From Pseudomonadota bacterium (GTDB lineage Bacteria; Verrucomicrobiota; Verrucomicrobiia; Limisphaerales; SXTU01): a stretch of DNA of 64,000 nucleotides. Position 1 is the stretch's first letter, and every line of letters starts with the position of its first letter. The stretch is taken from positions 1 through 64,000 of the forward strand of contig RFVF01000017.1 in the NCBI GenBank assembly GCA_009922615.1, given 5' to 3'. Both the position numbers and the translations under genes were made by a program. Positions 7,921-15,920 of this stretch are shown here, piece by piece. The notes under the pieces are model-generated. The model made no database searches. It worked only from the letters and a program-made list of their open reading frames with translations, and was not told the origin of the DNA.

Positions 7921-10209
7921 TTGAACGCTTGGTTCCAGTCCGTGGATGCAGCGCTGTTCCGCGCCGTTAACCAGTCGTTGAGCAATCCGCTCTTCGACTG
8001 GCTCATGCCTGTCCTCAGTGGCAACAAGCTCTTCGGCCCGATGGTCCTCCTCGCGGCAGCCGTGCTCATCTGGCGGCAGCGTGTGAAAGGCGCGCTGTGC
8101 GTCGCGTTCATCACGCTCGCCGTCGGCCTCGGTGATCCGCTCATCATCAACTCCATCAAGCACGCCGTTGGCCGGCCGCGTCCGTTCGTCACTCAGCCTG
8201 GCGCAATCACTCGCGTGGGCCGCACGGAAAGTTTCAGCCTCCCCTCCGCCCACGCCGCGAACATGGCCGCCGCCGCGATGGTGGCCTTCCTCTACTTCCG
8301 TCGAAGCTGGCGCTTCATGGTGCCGCTGGCCGCCGCCGTCGCGTTCTCGCGCGTTTACAACGGCGTCCACTACGTCAGCGACGTGCTCATCGGCGCGACG
8401 CTCGGCGCGGGCTATGCGGCGGTGATGGTCTGGGCCCTGGACCGCTGTTGGAACTGGGCGGGGCAAAAGTGGTTCCCCTTGTGGTGGGAGCAAATGCCAT
8501 CCCTGCTCGGGACTGAGCCTCATGCTCCCCAATCGACAATCGGCAACCGGCAACCGGCAATCGCCTCTCAACTCGACCTCCACTGGCTCCGCCTCGGCTA
8601 CATTGTCATCGCTCTCTTCTTCCTCGCGCGCCTTGCCTACATCGGCGGCTCGAGCATCGAACTCAGCGAGGACGAGGCCTACCAATGGCAGTGGTCCAAA
8701 CACCCCGCGCTCGCCTACTACAGCAAGCCGCCGGGTATCGCCGTCGCGCAATGGGTCGGCACCCACCTGTGGGGTGACACGGCGTTCGGCGTGCGCTTCC
8801 TCGCGCCGTGCGTGACGGCGCTGATGTCGTTGCTGCTGCTGCGCTTCTTCGCGCGCGAAGCGAGGCCGAAGCTCGGCCTGTTTGTCGTCCTCGCCGCCAC
8901 CGCCACGCCGCTGCTTTCCGTCGGCGCGGTGCTGATGACGGTGGATTGCCTCTCCGTGCTCTTCTGGACGCTGGCGATGTTGAGCGGTTGGCAAGCCGTG
9001 CGGAGCACCGAGCATCGTTCGGCGCTCCGCCCGTGGCTCATCACCGGCCTCTGGCTCGCCCTCGGCTTTCTCTCGAAGAACACCAACGCCTTTCAACTCG
9101 TCTCGTTCGCCTTGTTCTTCGTGCTGTGGCCGGCGGCGCGAAAACATCTGCGCACGGCCGGACCGTGGCTTGCCATCGCCCTCGTCGCCCTCGCGGTGCT
9201 ACCCCAACTCGTGTGGAACGCGCAGCACGGCTGGGCGACTGTCGAGCATCTGCACAACCGCGCGGGTCTCGCGCAGGCGTGGAAATTCACGCCGAACTAC
9301 CTGATTGATTTCGTCGTCGCCGAACTCGGGTTGCTGAATCCCTGCTTCCTCGCGCTAATTTTCGGCGGCGTGCTGGCAACGCTAGGCCAACTCCGGGCCG
9401 GCGATTGGCAATCGCCGGCAGTGGCTCCGAGCAGCACGGCAGACGGCGACTGCAAGTCACCGGCACGCCACGCGGCGCTCCCAACCTTCCTCCTCTGCAT
9501 GGGCTTGCCGCTCTTCCTTGGCTACTTCCTCTACACCCTGCGCGCTCGCGTGCAGCCAAATTGGATCGTGCCGGCCGTCATCCCGCTGCTGTGTCTTGCC
9601 GCGCTGCAGGCGGACACCTGTTGGCAGCGGGGCGTCCGTTCCGTGCGCGCTTGGTTCGTCGCCGGACTTGTGCTCGGACTGCCGCTCGTCGTCTTGCTGC
9701 ATGACACCAATCTCGCCGCGAAAATCACCGGGAAGCCACTGCCGCCAAAGCTTGATCCGCTCGTCCGCGTGCGCGGCTGGCAGGCGATGGCTGAAACCGT
9801 CGAAGCCGAGCGGCAGAAACTGATCGCGTCCGAGGGCCAGCCGGTCTTCCTCATCGGTGCGCACTATGGCATCACTAGCCTGCTGTCGTTTTACATCCGC
9901 GAGGCAAAGGCAGGAGTGCCACACGCGCCGCTCGTGTTTTACCAATCCTCGACAAAGCCGGAGAACCAATACGGTTTCTGGCCCGGCTACGATACGCGCC
10001 TTGGCCACGATGCGATTTTTGTGCAGGAGTTGAAGAAGGGCGCGACGCCGGAAGCCCCGCCCGCACGGCTCGCCGCCGAGTTCACGCGCATCGAAGACCT
10101 CGGCGCGCGCGACATTCTGTATCGCGGCCAAACCATCCACACCGTGCGGTTGCTGCTGTGCCGCAAGTTCCGTGGCGTGACCGCGAATCACGCAAATGAA
10201 CGCGAATGA
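7921..10209 (+). CDS. Fusion of PAP2 lipid phosphatase and GT39/GT83-type glycosyltransferase
   Basis: A 762-residue integral membrane protein, probably with a TTG start. Residues about 1-180 form a PAP2 domain with all three motifs: KHAVGRPRP, PSAHAAN and SRVYNGVHYVSDV. This group dephosphorylates phosphatidic acid or polyprenyl diphosphate. Residues from about 220 form an ArnT/PMT-like polyprenyl-phosphate-sugar transferase with the usual first-loop acidic residues (SEDEAYQWQW) and many membrane helices. A fused enzyme could link carrier-lipid recycling to glycan transfer (inference). The interdomain linker is a heptamer array, a palindromic repeat is inserted in frame at 9397-9465, and the last residues and stop come from a third repeat. 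Confidence 0.88.
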   Translation: MNAWFQSVDAALFRAVNQSLSNPLFDWLMPVLSGNKLFGPMVLLAAAVLIWRQRVKGALCVAFITLAVGLGDPLIINSIKHAVGRPRPFVTQPGAITRVGRTESFSLPSAHAANMAAAAMVAFLYFRRSWRFMVPLAAAVAFSRVYNGVHYVSDVLIGATLGAGYAAVMVWALDRCWNWAGQKWFPLWWEQMPSLLGTEPHAPQSTIGNRQPAIASQLDLHWLRLGYIVIALFFLARLAYIGGSSIELSEDEAYQWQWSKHPALAYYSKPPGIAVAQWVGTHLWGDTAFGVRFLAPCVTALMSLLLLRFFAREARPKLGLFVVLAATATPLLSVGAVLMTVDCLSVLFWTLAMLSGWQAVRSTEHRSALRPWLITGLWLALGFLSKNTNAFQLVSFALFFVLWPAARKHLRTAGPWLAIALVALAVLPQLVWNAQHGWATVEHLHNRAGLAQAWKFTPNYLIDFVVAELGLLNPCFLALIFGGVLATLGQLRAGDWQSPAVAPSSTADGDCKSPARHAALPTFLLCMGLPLFLGYFLYTLRARVQPNWIVPAVIPLLCLAALQADTCWQRGVRSVRAWFVAGLVLGLPLVVLLHDTNLAAKITGKPLPPKLDPLVRVRGWQAMAETVEAERQKLIASEGQPVFLIGAHYGITSLLSFYIREAKAGVPHAPLVFYQSSTKPENQYGFWPGYDTRLGHDAIFVQELKKGATPEAPPARLAAEFTRIEDLGARDILYRGQTIHTVRLLLCRKFRGVTANHANERE
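8531..8565. repeat. Heptamer array in linker of PAP2-glycosyltransferase fusion
   Basis: Five units of consensus AAYCGGC. It encodes part of the linker (IGNRQPAIA) between the two domains. The same consensus in the opposite orientation is at 24759-24793. Confidence 0.85.
9397..9465. repeat. Paired palindromic repeat inside the glycosyltransferase domain
   Basis: The left unit is a perfect 11-base palindrome (GCCGGCGATTG and CAATCGCCGGC with one central base, 9397-9419). The right unit (about 9443-9465) is the same motif inverted and diverged. Each strand therefore encodes GD-x-QSP-like peptides. It adds about 24 residues in frame between membrane helices. Confidence 0.75.
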
Positions 10210-10290
10210 AACCCAAGGAAGACGGTGCGGTGAGACCCCTGTGCCCTATGGGCTCTCCGAGGCGATTTGCGCCGATCCGCGTGATTCGCG
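10182..10290. repeat. Inverted repeat across the junction of two genes
   Basis: CGCGAATCACGC at 10182-10193 is exactly inverted as GCGTGATTCGCG at 10279-10290, and the flanks look alike. The left arm encodes the C-terminus and stop of the glycosyltransferase and the start of the DNA glycosylase frame; the right arm encodes residues before its conserved domain. Confidence 0.7.
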
Positions 10291-11209
10291 GGCAACCACC
10301 TTCCTCGTCCGCGACTATGACCTCGCCGCCACGCTTGCTTCGGGACAAGCGTTTCGCTGGCGACCGATGGGCGACGCTTGGGAAGGCATCGTGGCAGGCC
10401 GCTGGGTTCGTCTCCATCAAGCCGGTGACGATCTGCGCGCCGAGTGTGCCGTGCCGCAGGCAGACTGGCATTGGCTCCGCGACTACTTGCAGCTCGACGT
10501 AGATCTGGCCGCCGTGGTCGCCACCTTCCCTGACGACGAGCCCATGCGCGCGTCGGTCGCCGCGTGTCGCGGCTTGCGTTTGCTGCGGCAGGAACCGTGG
10601 GAATGTCTCGTCTCCTTCATCTGCTCCTCGACGAAGCAGATCGTGCAAATCCAGCAAATCATCGCGCTGCTGTGTGAACGCTTCGGCGAAGCGATCCCGG
10701 TAGCAGCCGACGTAAGGAGGCTCTCTTCAAATGCGGAAGGTGCAATGCGGAATGCAGAATGGAAGGCGGTGCCGCCGGACGTCGTCGGCGATTCGGTGTT
10801 TGCGTTTCCGAGCGCAGCGCGGCTGGCGGCGTGCTCGGAGGCCGAGTTGCGCACCTGCAAGATGGGTTTTCGCGCACCTTACATTTTGGCCGCTGCCAAA
10901 GCCGTCGCGACCGGGCAACTGGACTTGTCCCTACTACAAAACCTCTCGACGGCTGAGGCCCGCGCGGCCTTGATGAACTTGCACGGCGTGGGGCGCAAGA
11001 TCGCCGACTGCGTGCTGCTCTTCGCCTACGGCAAGCAGGACGCCTTCCCGGTGGACGTTTGGGTGCGGCGGGCGTTGATCGAGTTGTATTTCCCGCGCCG
11101 CCGTCCGTCCGAGAAGCGGCTGGCGCACTTCGCCAACACGCACTTCGGGCCGAACGCGGGGTTTGCGCAGCAGTATCTGTTTCATTACGTGCGGGTGAGA
11201 AGGGAATGA
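10196..11209 (+). CDS. ogg: 8-oxoguanine DNA glycosylase/AP lyase (OGG1-like)
   Basis: Removes oxidised guanine from DNA and cleaves the abasic site. OGG_N domain from about residue 36 (LVRDYDLAATLASGQAFRW), then the HhH-GPD fold. The hairpin-helix-hairpin LHGVGRKIADC carries the Schiff-base lysine (about Lys268), and PVDVWV carries the catalytic Asp (about Asp287). The first 30 residues are encoded by an inverted repeat and overlap the upstream gene by 14 bases, so the true start may lie further in, though no good ATG follows before the domain. A heptamer array adds a loop at about residues 179-190 (SNAEGAMRNAEW). MutM would be the non-homologous alternative. Confidence 0.85.
   Translation: MNANETQGRRCGETPVPYGLSEAICADPRDSRATTFLVRDYDLAATLASGQAFRWRPMGDAWEGIVAGRWVRLHQAGDDLRAECAVPQADWHWLRDYLQLDVDLAAVVATFPDDEPMRASVAACRGLRLLRQEPWECLVSFICSSTKQIVQIQQIIALLCERFGEAIPVAADVRRLSSNAEGAMRNAEWKAVPPDVVGDSVFAFPSAARLAACSEAELRTCKMGFRAPYILAAAKAVATGQLDLSLLQNLSTAEARAALMNLHGVGRKIADCVLLFAYGKQDAFPVDVWVRRALIELYFPRRRPSEKRLAHFANTHFGPNAGFAQQYLFHYVRVRRE
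10730..10764. repeat. Heptamer array inside the 8-oxoguanine glycosylase gene
   Basis: Five units of consensus AATGCRG, translated in frame as a surface loop of the glycosylase. The flanking protein is conserved on both sides, so this is an insertion into a working gene. Confidence 0.85.
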
Positions 11210-11213
11210 AGAC

Positions 11214-11319
11214 GGTAGGTTCAAGATTTCAGGTTTCAGGTTTCAGGGGCGCGACTGTATTCAGTTGCGCGCGGAACGTTCACTCTGATTCTGAAACCTG
11301 AACCCTTAACCCTGAAACC
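11214..11319. repeat. Inverted pair of heptamer arrays
   Basis: Left array 11214-11248 (consensus TTTCAGG) starts four bases after the glycosylase stop codon; right array 11285-11319 is the same unit inverted (TGAAACC). The 36-base spacer between them can itself form a hairpin (GCGCGACTG against CAGTTGCGC). It fills the gap between ogg and comB. Confidence 0.88.
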
Positions 11320-11329
11320 TCCTGTCATT

Positions 11330-12085
11330 GTGCTCGAAGTCACCTTCACTCCCGCTGAGTTCGCCGCGCTGCGGCAACGCGATTTGGCCCGCACCGTCTG
11401 CGTCGTGTTCGATGTGTTGCGCGCGACGAGTTCGATGGTCACGGCGCTGGCGAACGGCGCACGTGAGATCATTCCAGTCAGCGAAATCGCCGAGGCTGTG
11501 GCGCTGCGGCAGGCGCGGCCTGACTTGCTGCTCGCGGGCGAACGCGACGGCGTGCGCATCCTTCGCGCCCAGACGGGCAGCGTGGATTTCGATCTCGGCA
11601 ATTCGCCGCGCGAGTTCACGCGCGAGCGCGTCGGTGGACGCAGCCTTGCGATGACGACGACCAACGGCACGCGCGCGTTGCAGGCTTGTCGCGGCGCGCG
11701 GCGCGTGCTGGTGGGGAGCTTCCTCAACCTCGGAGCGGTCGCAGACTGGCTGGCGCGCGAGCGCGTGGAGGACTTGCTCGTCGTGTGCTCTGGCACGCAC
11801 GAGGAGGCAGCCTACGAAGATGTGCTCGGCGGGGGGGCGTTGTGCGACGCGGTGTGGCCGCAGTTCGCGAGCGGTCCCGTGGCGGACTCGGCGCAGGTCG
11901 CGCGCGAAATCTACCGGCAGGGCAGGGGAGACTTGCTGGCGGCGGTGCAGCGGGCGCGCAACGCGCGGCGTTTGTTGGCACTGCCGGAGTTGCGCGACGA
12001 CGTGGCGGTGTGCTTGCAGCGCGACGCGGCGAACGTGCTCGGTGAGCTGGGCGCGGATGGTGTGGTTCGATCCGTGGCTGGGTGA
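11330..12085 (+). CDS. comB: 2-phosphosulfolactate phosphatase family protein
   Basis: ComB family, 251 residues, GTG start. Conserved blocks are VVFDVLRATSSMVTAL, GERDG, LGNSPREF, TTTNGTRAL and VCSGTHEE. The family hydrolyses 2-phosphosulfolactate to sulfolactate, best known from coenzyme M synthesis, but it is common in bacteria where sulfolactate metabolism is less clear. Its neighbours do not form a sulfonate pathway, though a sulfatase gene follows. The start lies eleven bases after an inverted heptamer pair. Confidence 0.88.
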   Translation: MLEVTFTPAEFAALRQRDLARTVCVVFDVLRATSSMVTALANGAREIIPVSEIAEAVALRQARPDLLLAGERDGVRILRAQTGSVDFDLGNSPREFTRERVGGRSLAMTTTNGTRALQACRGARRVLVGSFLNLGAVADWLARERVEDLLVVCSGTHEEAAYEDVLGGGALCDAVWPQFASGPVADSAQVAREIYRQGRGDLLAAVQRARNARRLLALPELRDDVAVCLQRDAANVLGELGADGVVRSVAG

Positions 12086-12158
12086 GTTTGCTCCTCGGGT
12101 GGCTTCCGAGGTGAAATTCGCTCGCCTATCGCGAACCGGTTGGCTTCCATTTCGCATC

Positions 12159-13565
12159 ATGCATTTCGCTCGTCTCCTCGCCCTCTGGCTCTTCACGGCT
12201 TTGTATTTGGTTGCGGCCGAGCGCCAGCCGAACATCGTCATTATTCTTGCCGACGATCTGGGCTACGGCGATCTGAGCTGCTACGGGCACCCGACCATTC
12301 GCACGCCGCATCTGGACCGCATGGCGGCGGAGGGGATGCGCTTCACGGAGTTTTACTCGGCGGCGGAAGTCTGCACGCCGAGCCGCGCGGCGTTGCTCAC
12401 GGGGCGTTATCCCATTCGGAGCGGGATGTGCCATGACCAGTTCCGCGTGCTGCGGAATCGTTCGCTCGGCCACTTGCCGGAGAGTGAAATCACCTTGGCC
12501 GAAGCCTTGAAGGCGAAGGGCTACGCGACGGGCTGCGTGGGCAAATGGCACCTGGGCGTGTGGGAGTTCAGCCCGGCCGGCCATCCGCGCAAGCACGGCT
12601 TCGATTTTTACTTCGGCTTGCCGCACTCGAACGACATGGATCCGTCGCCGTTCGCACCGAAAGGCGCGGGCAAGCTCGCCGAGCAGCAGGCCGCGTGGTG
12701 GAACGCGCCGTTGTATCGGAACGAGGAATTGATCGAGCGGCCCGCCGATCTCAGCACGCTCACGCAGCGTTACACGGACGAGGCGGTGAAGTTCATTCAG
12801 GCGAACCAGGCGAAGCCGTTCTTCCTCTACTTCCCTCACACGTATCCGCACACGCCGCTGTTCGCGTCGAAGAATTTTTCCGGCACGAGTCCGCGCGGGC
12901 TTTACGGCGACGTGGTGGAGGAGCTCGACGCGAGCGTGGGCCGTGTGCTCGACACGTTGCGCGCGACGAAGCTCGCGGAGAACACGCTGGTATTCTTCAC
13001 CAGCGATAACGGCCCTTGGCTCATCATGAACCAACAGGGCGGCTCGGCGGGTCTGCTGCGCGATGGCAAAGGCTCGACGTGGGAAGGTGGGATGCGTGTG
13101 CCGGGCATCGCGTGGTGGCCGGGCAAAATCAAGCCCGCGCAGACGCAGCGCACGCTGGCCTGCACGATGGATTTGTTCACGACGAGTCTGAAGCTCACGG
13201 GCGCGGAGGTGCCTGCGGACCGGTCGATTGACGGACTTGATATCCGTCCGCTGCTCTTTGGCACGGGCACGGTGCAACGGGATGCGTATTTGTTTTATCG
13301 CGGCACGCGGCTGATGGCGGCGCGCGTGGGCGATTACAAGGCGCACTTCATGACGCAGGCCGCCTATGGGCAGCCCAAGGCGGAGGAGCACGCTACGCCG
13401 CAGCTCTACAACCTGCGCGTGGACCCGAGTGAGAATTTTAACATCGCGACGAATCATCCGGCGGTGTTGAGCCAGATCACGCAGGCCGTCGAGCGGCACA
13501 GGGCCACGCTGACGCCCGCGCAAAGCCAGCTCGTGGAGTTCGCACCGCTACCGGAGAAGAGGTAG
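12159..13565 (+). CDS. Sulfatase (formylglycine-dependent, exported)
   Basis: A 468-residue arylsulfatase-type enzyme with a signal peptide (MHFARLLALWLFTALYLVAA). Metal ligands are in IVIILADDLGYGD; Cys72 in CTPSR is the residue oxidised to formylglycine; GKWHLG, FFTSDNGP and WEGGMRVP complete the active site. It would cleave sulfate esters from sulfated glycans in the periplasm or outside. The open frame extends 113 codons upstream into comB but this part is not sulfatase-like, so ATG 12159 is chosen. In contrast to the sulfatase at 4942-6405, every catalytic residue I can check is present. Confidence 0.92.
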   Translation: MHFARLLALWLFTALYLVAAERQPNIVIILADDLGYGDLSCYGHPTIRTPHLDRMAAEGMRFTEFYSAAEVCTPSRAALLTGRYPIRSGMCHDQFRVLRNRSLGHLPESEITLAEALKAKGYATGCVGKWHLGVWEFSPAGHPRKHGFDFYFGLPHSNDMDPSPFAPKGAGKLAEQQAAWWNAPLYRNEELIERPADLSTLTQRYTDEAVKFIQANQAKPFFLYFPHTYPHTPLFASKNFSGTSPRGLYGDVVEELDASVGRVLDTLRATKLAENTLVFFTSDNGPWLIMNQQGGSAGLLRDGKGSTWEGGMRVPGIAWWPGKIKPAQTQRTLACTMDLFTTSLKLTGAEVPADRSIDGLDIRPLLFGTGTVQRDAYLFYRGTRLMAARVGDYKAHFMTQAAYGQPKAEEHATPQLYNLRVDPSENFNIATNHPAVLSQITQAVERHRATLTPAQSQLVEFAPLPEKR

Positions 13566-13582
13566 CCAGCGGCGCAGCTAGA

Positions 13583-14374
13583 TCAGGTCGCGTTGCGTTT
13601 CCGTTTCCGAGCCAGCGCCTTGACCCCGTGCACGGCGAAGAGCGCAGCCCCGACGATGCCCGCGTCATTGCCCATGGTTGCCGGGACGATCTTGGCCTCC
13701 ACGTTTTCCAGATAGCGGAAGAACTGCTCGGGATCGCTGCTCACCCCGCCACCAATGATGAAGAGATCAGGCGCGAGCATGTATTCGAGCGTCGTGAGGT
13801 AGCGGTCCACGTTCTTGCCCCATTGCTCCCACGTCCATTTGTTCCGCTTGCGGGCCACAGTGGAGGCGAACTTTTCGGCATCCTGCCCGCCGACTTCGAG
13901 GTGTCCCAGTTCCGTGTCCGGCAGCAGAGAACCGTTGTGCAACACCGCTGAACCAATGCCCGTGCCCAGCGTGACCAGCACGACGGTGCCACGCACGCCG
14001 CGCCCGGCACCGAAACGCGCTTCTGCCAGGCCCGCTGCATCGGCGTCATTGCCCACGGCGACGTAGCTCACGCCCAGCGCACGGCGCAGGTGCTCAACGA
14101 TTTCATGGCGCACCCAGGAGGGATCGAGGTTCGGCGCGCGGCGCACGACGCCGTGCTTGATGAGGCCGGGGAAGCCCACGCCGACGGGCCCGTGCCACTT
14201 GAGTTTCTTGGTCAGTTCCCCGATCGCGGCGACGACGCCCTTGGGGGTGGCGGGTTGCGGCGTCTTGGCGCGGAGCACATCCGTGGTGAGCGTGCCTTTG
14301 CGCGTGTCCACGACAGCGGCCTTGATCGTAGTGCCGCCGATGTCCACGCCGAGGATGAGGTGAGATTCGTTCAT
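13583..14374 (-). CDS. ppgK: Polyphosphate glucokinase / ROK-family kinase
   Basis: A 263-residue sugar kinase of the ROK/actin-like ATPase group. LGVDIGGTTIKAAVVD is the phosphate-1 loop, TLGTGIGSAVL the phosphate-2 loop, and GHLEVGGQDAEKFAS is typical of polyphosphate-dependent glucokinases, which use polyphosphate or ATP to make glucose 6-phosphate. The start is set at MNESHLILGVD. With the polyphosphate:AMP phosphotransferase at 34.8 kb, this is the second polyphosphate-using enzyme in the window. The gene ends 17 bases from the convergent sulfatase. Confidence 0.85.
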   Translation of the reverse strand: MNESHLILGVDIGGTTIKAAVVDTRKGTLTTDVLRAKTPQPATPKGVVAAIGELTKKLKWHGPVGVGFPGLIKHGVVRRAPNLDPSWVRHEIVEHLRRALGVSYVAVGNDADAAGLAEARFGAGRGVRGTVVLVTLGTGIGSAVLHNGSLLPDTELGHLEVGGQDAEKFASTVARKRNKWTWEQWGKNVDRYLTTLEYMLAPDLFIIGGGVSSDPEQFFRYLENVEAKIVPATMGNDAGIVGAALFAVHGVKALARKRKRNAT

Positions 14375-14443
14375 GGCAAGTTGGCGCAAGCCGCCGCAGG
14401 CGGGCGCACGGAAGAAGGCTTACCGGAACTTGTCGGAGTTGAA

Positions 14444-14463
14444 CAGCCACGAAAAAGTGGCTG
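14444..14463. other. Short perfect hairpin in intergenic gap
   Basis: CAGCCAC and GTGGCTG around a six-base A-rich loop, between the SirB1-like gene and ppgK. No T-run follows on either strand, so it is not a standard terminator; it might attenuate transcription between the two genes. Confidence 0.3.
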
Positions 14464-14481
14464 CGAATCCTCCCCATTGGC

Positions 14482-15399
14482 TCACTTCGAGAGCGCGACG
14501 ATGTAGCGCTGGAAGCGGAGGGTTTCGTCCGGGAGGTTGAGGTTGGTGTAGATGTTGTGCAGGTTGGAGCAAATGCGCAGCAGGATGCGGCGCGGCGTGA
14601 CGGGGGCGAGGAAGCCGTCGTGGAAATCGTGGCCGGAGTTGATGAGGAACTTGATGCAGTCGCCTTTGGTCATCAGCTTGCCCTTGCGAAAGGGGTCGAT
14701 GTAAACCTCGCCGCGCGAGGTCTGGAGCCGGCAGACGAAGTGCCCCGGCATGCCGATGCCGGTGATGGGGAGTTGCAGCCGTTTGGCGACGGCGAGATAC
14801 ACGACGCACAGGCTGATGGGGTTGCCGGTGCGACGGTCCACGACGCGGTTGAGGTAGCTGTTGTCGGGGTCGTAGTAGGCGCTTTCGTTGCCGCTGAAAC
14901 CGAGGTCGTGGAACAGATAGTAGTTGATGGTGCCGATGATGCGGTCCAGCGGCGCACCGAAGTCCACGCGCACACGTAGGTCTGCTGCGTAGCTGTCGAA
15001 GAGCGCGGTGTAGGCGAGCGGGTTGATGTTCGGATATTGGGTCTGGCACAGGAGCCAGACGGCCTGTTCCAAATCCAAGTCCTCGCCCCGGCTCAGGCAA
15101 AAGGCGAGAAAGCGGTTGTCCGCCAGACCGCGTTCGAAGTAATCGACGATCTCCTGCGCGCGTCGACGCAGCACGGGATCGCTGCTCAGGGTGTAGCTCC
15201 GCAGCCACTCGCGGGCGGGCTGGCCTTGCTCGATGATCTTGGCGCGGATGACTTGGTAGATGGCGGGATCCTCGTCCGTGAGCAGCGTCAGCAACGCGGC
15301 GCGCTGGCCCTCGGTGAGGGCGGCCAGTGGATTCACGCTGAGGGCGGTCGGGTTCACGGCGGACGGGCAGACGGTGGCGCAAAACCGCGCCCACTTCAA
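14482..15399 (-). CDS. SirB1-family (transglutaminase-like) protein
   Basis: A 305-residue protein. The second half matches the SirB1/Transglut_core2 domain: NRVVDRRTGNPISLCVVYLAVAKRLQLP, then GMPGHFVCRL and VYIDPFRKG, giving Cys, His and Asp in the order of the transglutaminase-like triad. The N-terminal part (TEGQRAALLTLLTDEDPAIYQVI) looks helical, as in family members with HEAT-like repeats. The biochemical role of SirB1 proteins is not settled. The start is uncertain; the first ATG of the frame is used. Confidence 0.8.
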   Translation of the reverse strand: MKWARFCATVCPSAVNPTALSVNPLAALTEGQRAALLTLLTDEDPAIYQVIRAKIIEQGQPAREWLRSYTLSSDPVLRRRAQEIVDYFERGLADNRFLAFCLSRGEDLDLEQAVWLLCQTQYPNINPLAYTALFDSYAADLRVRVDFGAPLDRIIGTINYYLFHDLGFSGNESAYYDPDNSYLNRVVDRRTGNPISLCVVYLAVAKRLQLPITGIGMPGHFVCRLQTSRGEVYIDPFRKGKLMTKGDCIKFLINSGHDFHDGFLAPVTPRRILLRICSNLHNIYTNLNLPDETLRFQRYIVALSK

Positions 15400-15453
15400 T
15401 TGAGAAAGCGACCCGCCGCCCGGCGGGATAATTCAGCATCGTGCGACCGCCGC

Positions 15454-15481
15454 ACTTTGCATCTTGAACTTTGAACCCGGA
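15454..15481. repeat. Heptamer array upstream of dUTPase
   Basis: About four units of consensus ACTTTGA (the reverse of the 29036-29070 unit), ending 17 bases before the dUTPase ATG. Translation from an upstream TTG would put array-encoded residues on the enzyme. Confidence 0.7.
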
Positions 15482-15497
15482 CCTTCACCCTTCGTGC

Positions 15498-15878
15498 ATG
15501 GAAACACCCGACCAGTTACGCGAGCTTTTCCGAATGCAGAAGGCCCTCAACGAACGCATCGGCGTCAAGACCGACGGCATGAGCGAGGAGGAGAAAACCA
15601 AGTGGCTACTCAACTACACCCGCGCCATGCAGCAGGAAATGGCCGAGCTGACCGACAGCGTGCCGTGGAAGTGGTGGGCCAAGTATCAGAAGTTCGACGA
15701 GCAAAATGCGCGTGTGGAGGTCGTTGACCTGTTCCACTTCCTCATCAGCATGGCGCAAGTTCTCGGCATGAGCGCGGACGACGTCTTCGCCGCCTACGTG
15801 AAGAAGAACGCCGTGAACTTCCAGCGCCAAGACTCCGGCTACACGAAGAAGGACCACGACGACTCGAAGCATATCTGA
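15498..15878 (+). CDS. Dimeric (all-alpha) dUTP diphosphatase
   Basis: A 126-residue all-alpha NTP pyrophosphohydrolase of the dUTPase_2 family, hydrolysing dUTP (and dUDP) to dUMP. Family features are LFRMQKALNERIG, the metal-binding EMAELTDSVPWKWW and VEVVDLFHFLISMAQ helices with their Glu/Asp residues, and a Lys-rich C-terminus. ATG 15498 is preferred over the upstream TTG, which lies in repeat DNA. It is unrelated to the common trimeric Dut. Confidence 0.88.
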   Translation: METPDQLRELFRMQKALNERIGVKTDGMSEEEKTKWLLNYTRAMQQEMAELTDSVPWKWWAKYQKFDEQNARVEVVDLFHFLISMAQVLGMSADDVFAAYVKKNAVNFQRQDSGYTKKDHDDSKHI

Positions 15879-15920
15879 GCGTTGACGAATGTCAGGCCGG
15901 CGCGAGAACCGGAGCATCTC

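Noticed and set aside
7768-9147. Minus-strand frame of 459 codons opposite the PAP2-glycosyltransferase
   Set aside because: Highly charged Glu/Arg/His-rich antisense shadow without a domain; the plus strand has full PAP2 motifs.
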